DNA of 64,000 bases from Urechidicola croceus. Lineage in GTDB: Bacteria > Bacteroidota > Bacteroidia > Flavobacteriales > Flavobacteriaceae. Below the pieces are notes generated by a model. It had not been told where the DNA came from. It saw nothing but the letters and a program-made list of their open reading frames with translations, and made no database searches. The stretch lies in the NCBI RefSeq assembly GCF_001761325.1, contig NZ_CP017478.1, positions 254,001 to 318,000 of the forward strand. Direction: 5' to 3'. Made by a program: the position numbers and the translations under genes. Within the stretch, counting starts at the first letter, position 1; the number at the start of each line of letters is the position of its first letter. Below, one piece after another: positions 62,183-64,000 of the stretch.

Positions 62183-63511
62183 ATGAAGAGACTACCACTA
62201 CATTGGAAAATAATGATAGGAATGGTATTAGGGATTTTATTTGGACTGCTTATGACAAGGTTTTCTACTGGTACACAGTTTGTTACTGATTGGATAAAAC
62301 CATTAGGAGATATTTTTGTAAAAATGTTAAAACTAATTGCTGTACCATTAATAGTTGCTTCTTTGATAAAGGGTATTTCAGATTTAAAAGATATTTCGAA
62401 ATTTAAAGTAATGGGATTGCGAACAATAGGAATATATATAGTTACTACCATAATTGCAATTTCAATAGGATTGACTTTAGTGAATACATTTAAGCCAGGT
62501 AATGGTATTTCACAAGAGACAGTTCAAAATTTAAAAGATAAGTATGCTTCAAATACAAGTATTCAAGAAAAAATGGAAGAAGCAACTAAGCAAAAAGAAA
62601 GTAGTCCGTTACAATTTATTGTTGACATGGTTCCTGACAATGCAATTTCGGCAATGGGCGATAATAAATTAATGCTGCAAGTTATTTTCTTTACTATATT
62701 ATTAGGAATTAGTTTATTATTAATTGATGAAAAAAATGCAAAACCATTAAAAGAGTTTTTTGATTCTCTTAATGATGTTGTGCTCAAAATGGTTGATTTA
62801 ATAATGCTATTAGCACCATATGCTGTTTTTGCTTTATTAGCTACAGTTGTTGTTACAGCTGATGATCCTGATGTGCTGTTAGCCTTATTGAAATATGCTG
62901 GAGTTGTAGTTTTCGGACTGTTTTTAATGGTTGTTTTCTACTCTACTTTAGTGGGAGTTTATACAAAAAAGTCGCCTATTTGGTTTTTAACACAAATAGC
63001 ACCAGCGCAATTGTTAGCATTTTCAACTAGTAGTAGTGCCGCAACACTTCCAGTAACAATGGAAAGAGTAGAAGAACATATAGGAGTAGATAAGGAAGTC
63101 TCAAGTTTTGTATTGCCAGTTGGGGCTACAATTAATATGGATGGAACAAGTTTATATCAAGCAGTTGCCTCAGTATTTATAATGCAAGTTTTATGGCCTG
63201 AAGGATTAACTTTTAGCAATCAATTAATCATTATATTAACAGCATTAATGGCATCAATTGGCTCGGCAGCTGTACCAGGAGCAGGAATGGTAATGTTGGT
63301 AATAGTATTAGATAGTATTGGTTTTCCTGCAGATTTATTACCAATAGGTTTGGCATTAATATTTGCTGTTGATAGACCTCTTGATATGTGTAGAACAATG
63401 ATTAATGTTACTGGTGATGCAACAGTGTCAATGGTTGTGGCTAAATCAGTTGGTAAACTTGGTAAACCTCACGTACAAGAATGGGATGATAATTATGAAA
63501 AAGTTAAGTAG
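62183..63511 (+). CDS. dicarboxylate/amino acid:cation symporter (DAACS family)
   Basis: 442 residues, eight helices with two re-entrant loops. Marks: IAVPLIVASLIKGISDL, the HP1 serine-rich motif AFSTSSSAATLPVTMERVEE, INMDGTSLYQAVASVFIMQV (TM7 NMDGT motif for sodium/substrate) and HP2 IGSAAVPGAGMVMLVIVLDS, then the substrate-binding VDRPLDMCRTMINVTGDA. It imports glutamate, aspartate or C4-dicarboxylates with Na+ or H+. An insertion around ~100-150 (TSIQEKMEEATKQKESSPLQ) is charged. Overlaps the next gene by 17 bases. Confidence 0.95.
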   Translation: MKRLPLHWKIMIGMVLGILFGLLMTRFSTGTQFVTDWIKPLGDIFVKMLKLIAVPLIVASLIKGISDLKDISKFKVMGLRTIGIYIVTTIIAISIGLTLVNTFKPGNGISQETVQNLKDKYASNTSIQEKMEEATKQKESSPLQFIVDMVPDNAISAMGDNKLMLQVIFFTILLGISLLLIDEKNAKPLKEFFDSLNDVVLKMVDLIMLLAPYAVFALLATVVVTADDPDVLLALLKYAGVVVFGLFLMVVFYSTLVGVYTKKSPIWFLTQIAPAQLLAFSTSSSAATLPVTMERVEEHIGVDKEVSSFVLPVGATINMDGTSLYQAVASVFIMQVLWPEGLTFSNQLIIILTALMASIGSAAVPGAGMVMLVIVLDSIGFPADLLPIGLALIFAVDRPLDMCRTMINVTGDATVSMVVAKSVGKLGKPHVQEWDDNYEKVK

Positions 63512-63953
63512 CATAGAATCGTTCAATATTATTGGAATTTCAGTAAGAACAATCAATAGTGGTGGTCAGGCCGGTATTGATATTAAGAAACTTTGGGATA
63601 AATGGTTTTCAGAAAATTGCAGTTCTAAAATTTCTAATAAAATGAATGATGATATAATTAATCTGTATACAGACTATGATTCTGATGAATATGGATATTA
63701 TACAACAATTGTAGGTAATAAAGTAACAGATTTAGAATCGATTCCTGAAGGTTTTGTCGGGAAGTATATTCCTGCAACTAATTATGAAAAATTTATTTCA
63801 AAAGGGAAACTCCCAGAGTGTGTTTTAAATACTTGGGAAACTATTTGGAAATCAAAAAATAATAGAATTTATATTGCAGATTTTGACGTTTACCGTTTAG
63901 AAGAGATGAATCCAGAAAATGCAATTGTAGAAACTTTCGTTTCAGTAATTTAA
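63495..63953 (+). CDS. GyrI-like / effector-binding domain protein
   Basis: 152 residues from ATG 63495; a longer frame back to 63405 would lie deep inside the symporter gene. The fold fits the stand-alone GyrI/AraC effector-binding domain: SFNIIGISVRTINSGGQAGI, DIKKLWDKWFSENCS, YTDYDSDEYGYYTTIVGNKV, and IPEGFVGKYIPATNYEKFIS. These domains bind hydrophobic ligands or gyrase inhibitors; no DNA-binding part is present. Overlaps the symporter stop by 17 bases, so the two are coupled. Confidence 0.82.
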   Translation: MKKLSSIESFNIIGISVRTINSGGQAGIDIKKLWDKWFSENCSSKISNKMNDDIINLYTDYDSDEYGYYTTIVGNKVTDLESIPEGFVGKYIPATNYEKFISKGKLPECVLNTWETIWKSKNNRIYIADFDVYRLEEMNPENAIVETFVSVI

Positions 63954-63967
63954 TAAAAATATATAAA

Positions 63968-64000
63968 ATGAATATTTGTTTTTTAATGTATCCTTGGGAG
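63968..64000 (+). CDS. start of a gene running off the right edge
   Basis: ATG at 63968, 14 bases after the GyrI-like gene, opens a frame MNICFLMYPWE that is still open at the window end. Eleven residues are too few to name it; the start resembles glutathione-synthase-like ATP-grasp proteins from memory, which is only a guess. Confidence 0.4.
   Translation, partial: MNICFLMYPWE

Noticed and set aside
1-64000. CRISPR arrays, tRNA/rRNA genes, insertion sequences, prophage
   Set aside because: Scanning the intergenic gaps (all under 300 bases) I saw no spaced direct repeats, no cloverleaf with CCA-type ends and no transposase or phage genes.

Overview
The window reads as a chromosomal segment from a marine-type member of the Flavobacteriaceae (Bacteroidota). 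The DNA is strongly AT-rich and the genes are tightly packed. Several protein families are typical of the phylum: long SecA without a zinc tail, ~300-residue NusB, DUF3276/PUR-like protein, DUF5916, RprX/RprY-like two-component pair, and CarboxypepD_reg plus beta-barrel outer membrane proteins. Many genes are preceded by the Bacteroidota -7 box TAnnTTTG, and Shine-Dalgarno sequences are scarce. I see no rRNA, tRNA, CRISPR array, prophage or insertion sequence. No gene-free stretch exceeds 300 bases.

Layout. 1-5.3 kb: the C-terminal end of an HNH endonuclease, a DUF5916 outer-membrane protein, sucC, a coiled-coil membrane protein and a PUR-like protein. 5.4-13.7 kb: an ABC exporter, then the conserved nusB-DUF1573-yajC-ybbR-coaE run, a histidine kinase/response regulator pair and a threonylcarbamoyl-AMP synthase. 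13.7-20.2 kb: a glycosyltransferase, a cold-shock protein, an HsdR_N-type protein divergent from holA, a lipoprotein M28 peptidase, and an rdgB-permease-ATPase operon for iron/siderophore or cobalamin-type uptake. 20.2-24.8 kb: an Lrp regulator divergent from a PLP-dependent sulfur amino acid enzyme, rlmH, and two tandem paralogous secreted proteins of unknown function. 24.8-30.3 kb: nadC, yihY/brkB, kdsB, DUF4126, a REP-like palindromic element, hisS and folE.

30.3-37.3 kb holds an RDD protein divergent from a six-gene, overlapping operon (SpoIIM-like, membrane protein, DUF4129, DUF4350, MoxR ATPase, DUF58). This is the well-known but poorly understood MoxR/DUF58 membrane-stress type of cluster. 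37.3-43.5 kb: an unknown secreted protein, secA, DUF2795, a PduO-type cobalamin adenosyltransferase and an O-methyltransferase-like protein. 43.6-48.5 kb: a short polysaccharide export/initiation module (Wza-like, Wzc-like tyrosine kinase with a YG-repeat tail, sugar dehydrogenase, initiating sugar transferase). 48.5-57.6 kb: fumC, a 55-residue membrane protein, two related outer-membrane beta-barrel receptors with an ArsC-family gene between them, a HAD phosphatase and prfB. 57.6-64 kb: threonine aldolase with a secreted M28 peptidase, MsrA lipoprotein, small membrane proteins, DUF937, a dicarboxylate symporter, a GyrI-like protein and the first codons of another gene.

Most of this is ordinary core genome and I do not see a clear new defence or mobile system. 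The points most worth a second look are: -7 boxes placed exactly four bases before the ATG in three genes (possible leaderless mRNAs), prfB without its programmed frameshift, two consecutive UUG-initiated coupled genes, the tandem unknown secreted paralogues, an M28 peptidase with Asp at the usual first metal-ligand His, and a Wzc tail encoded by an in-frame hexanucleotide repeat.
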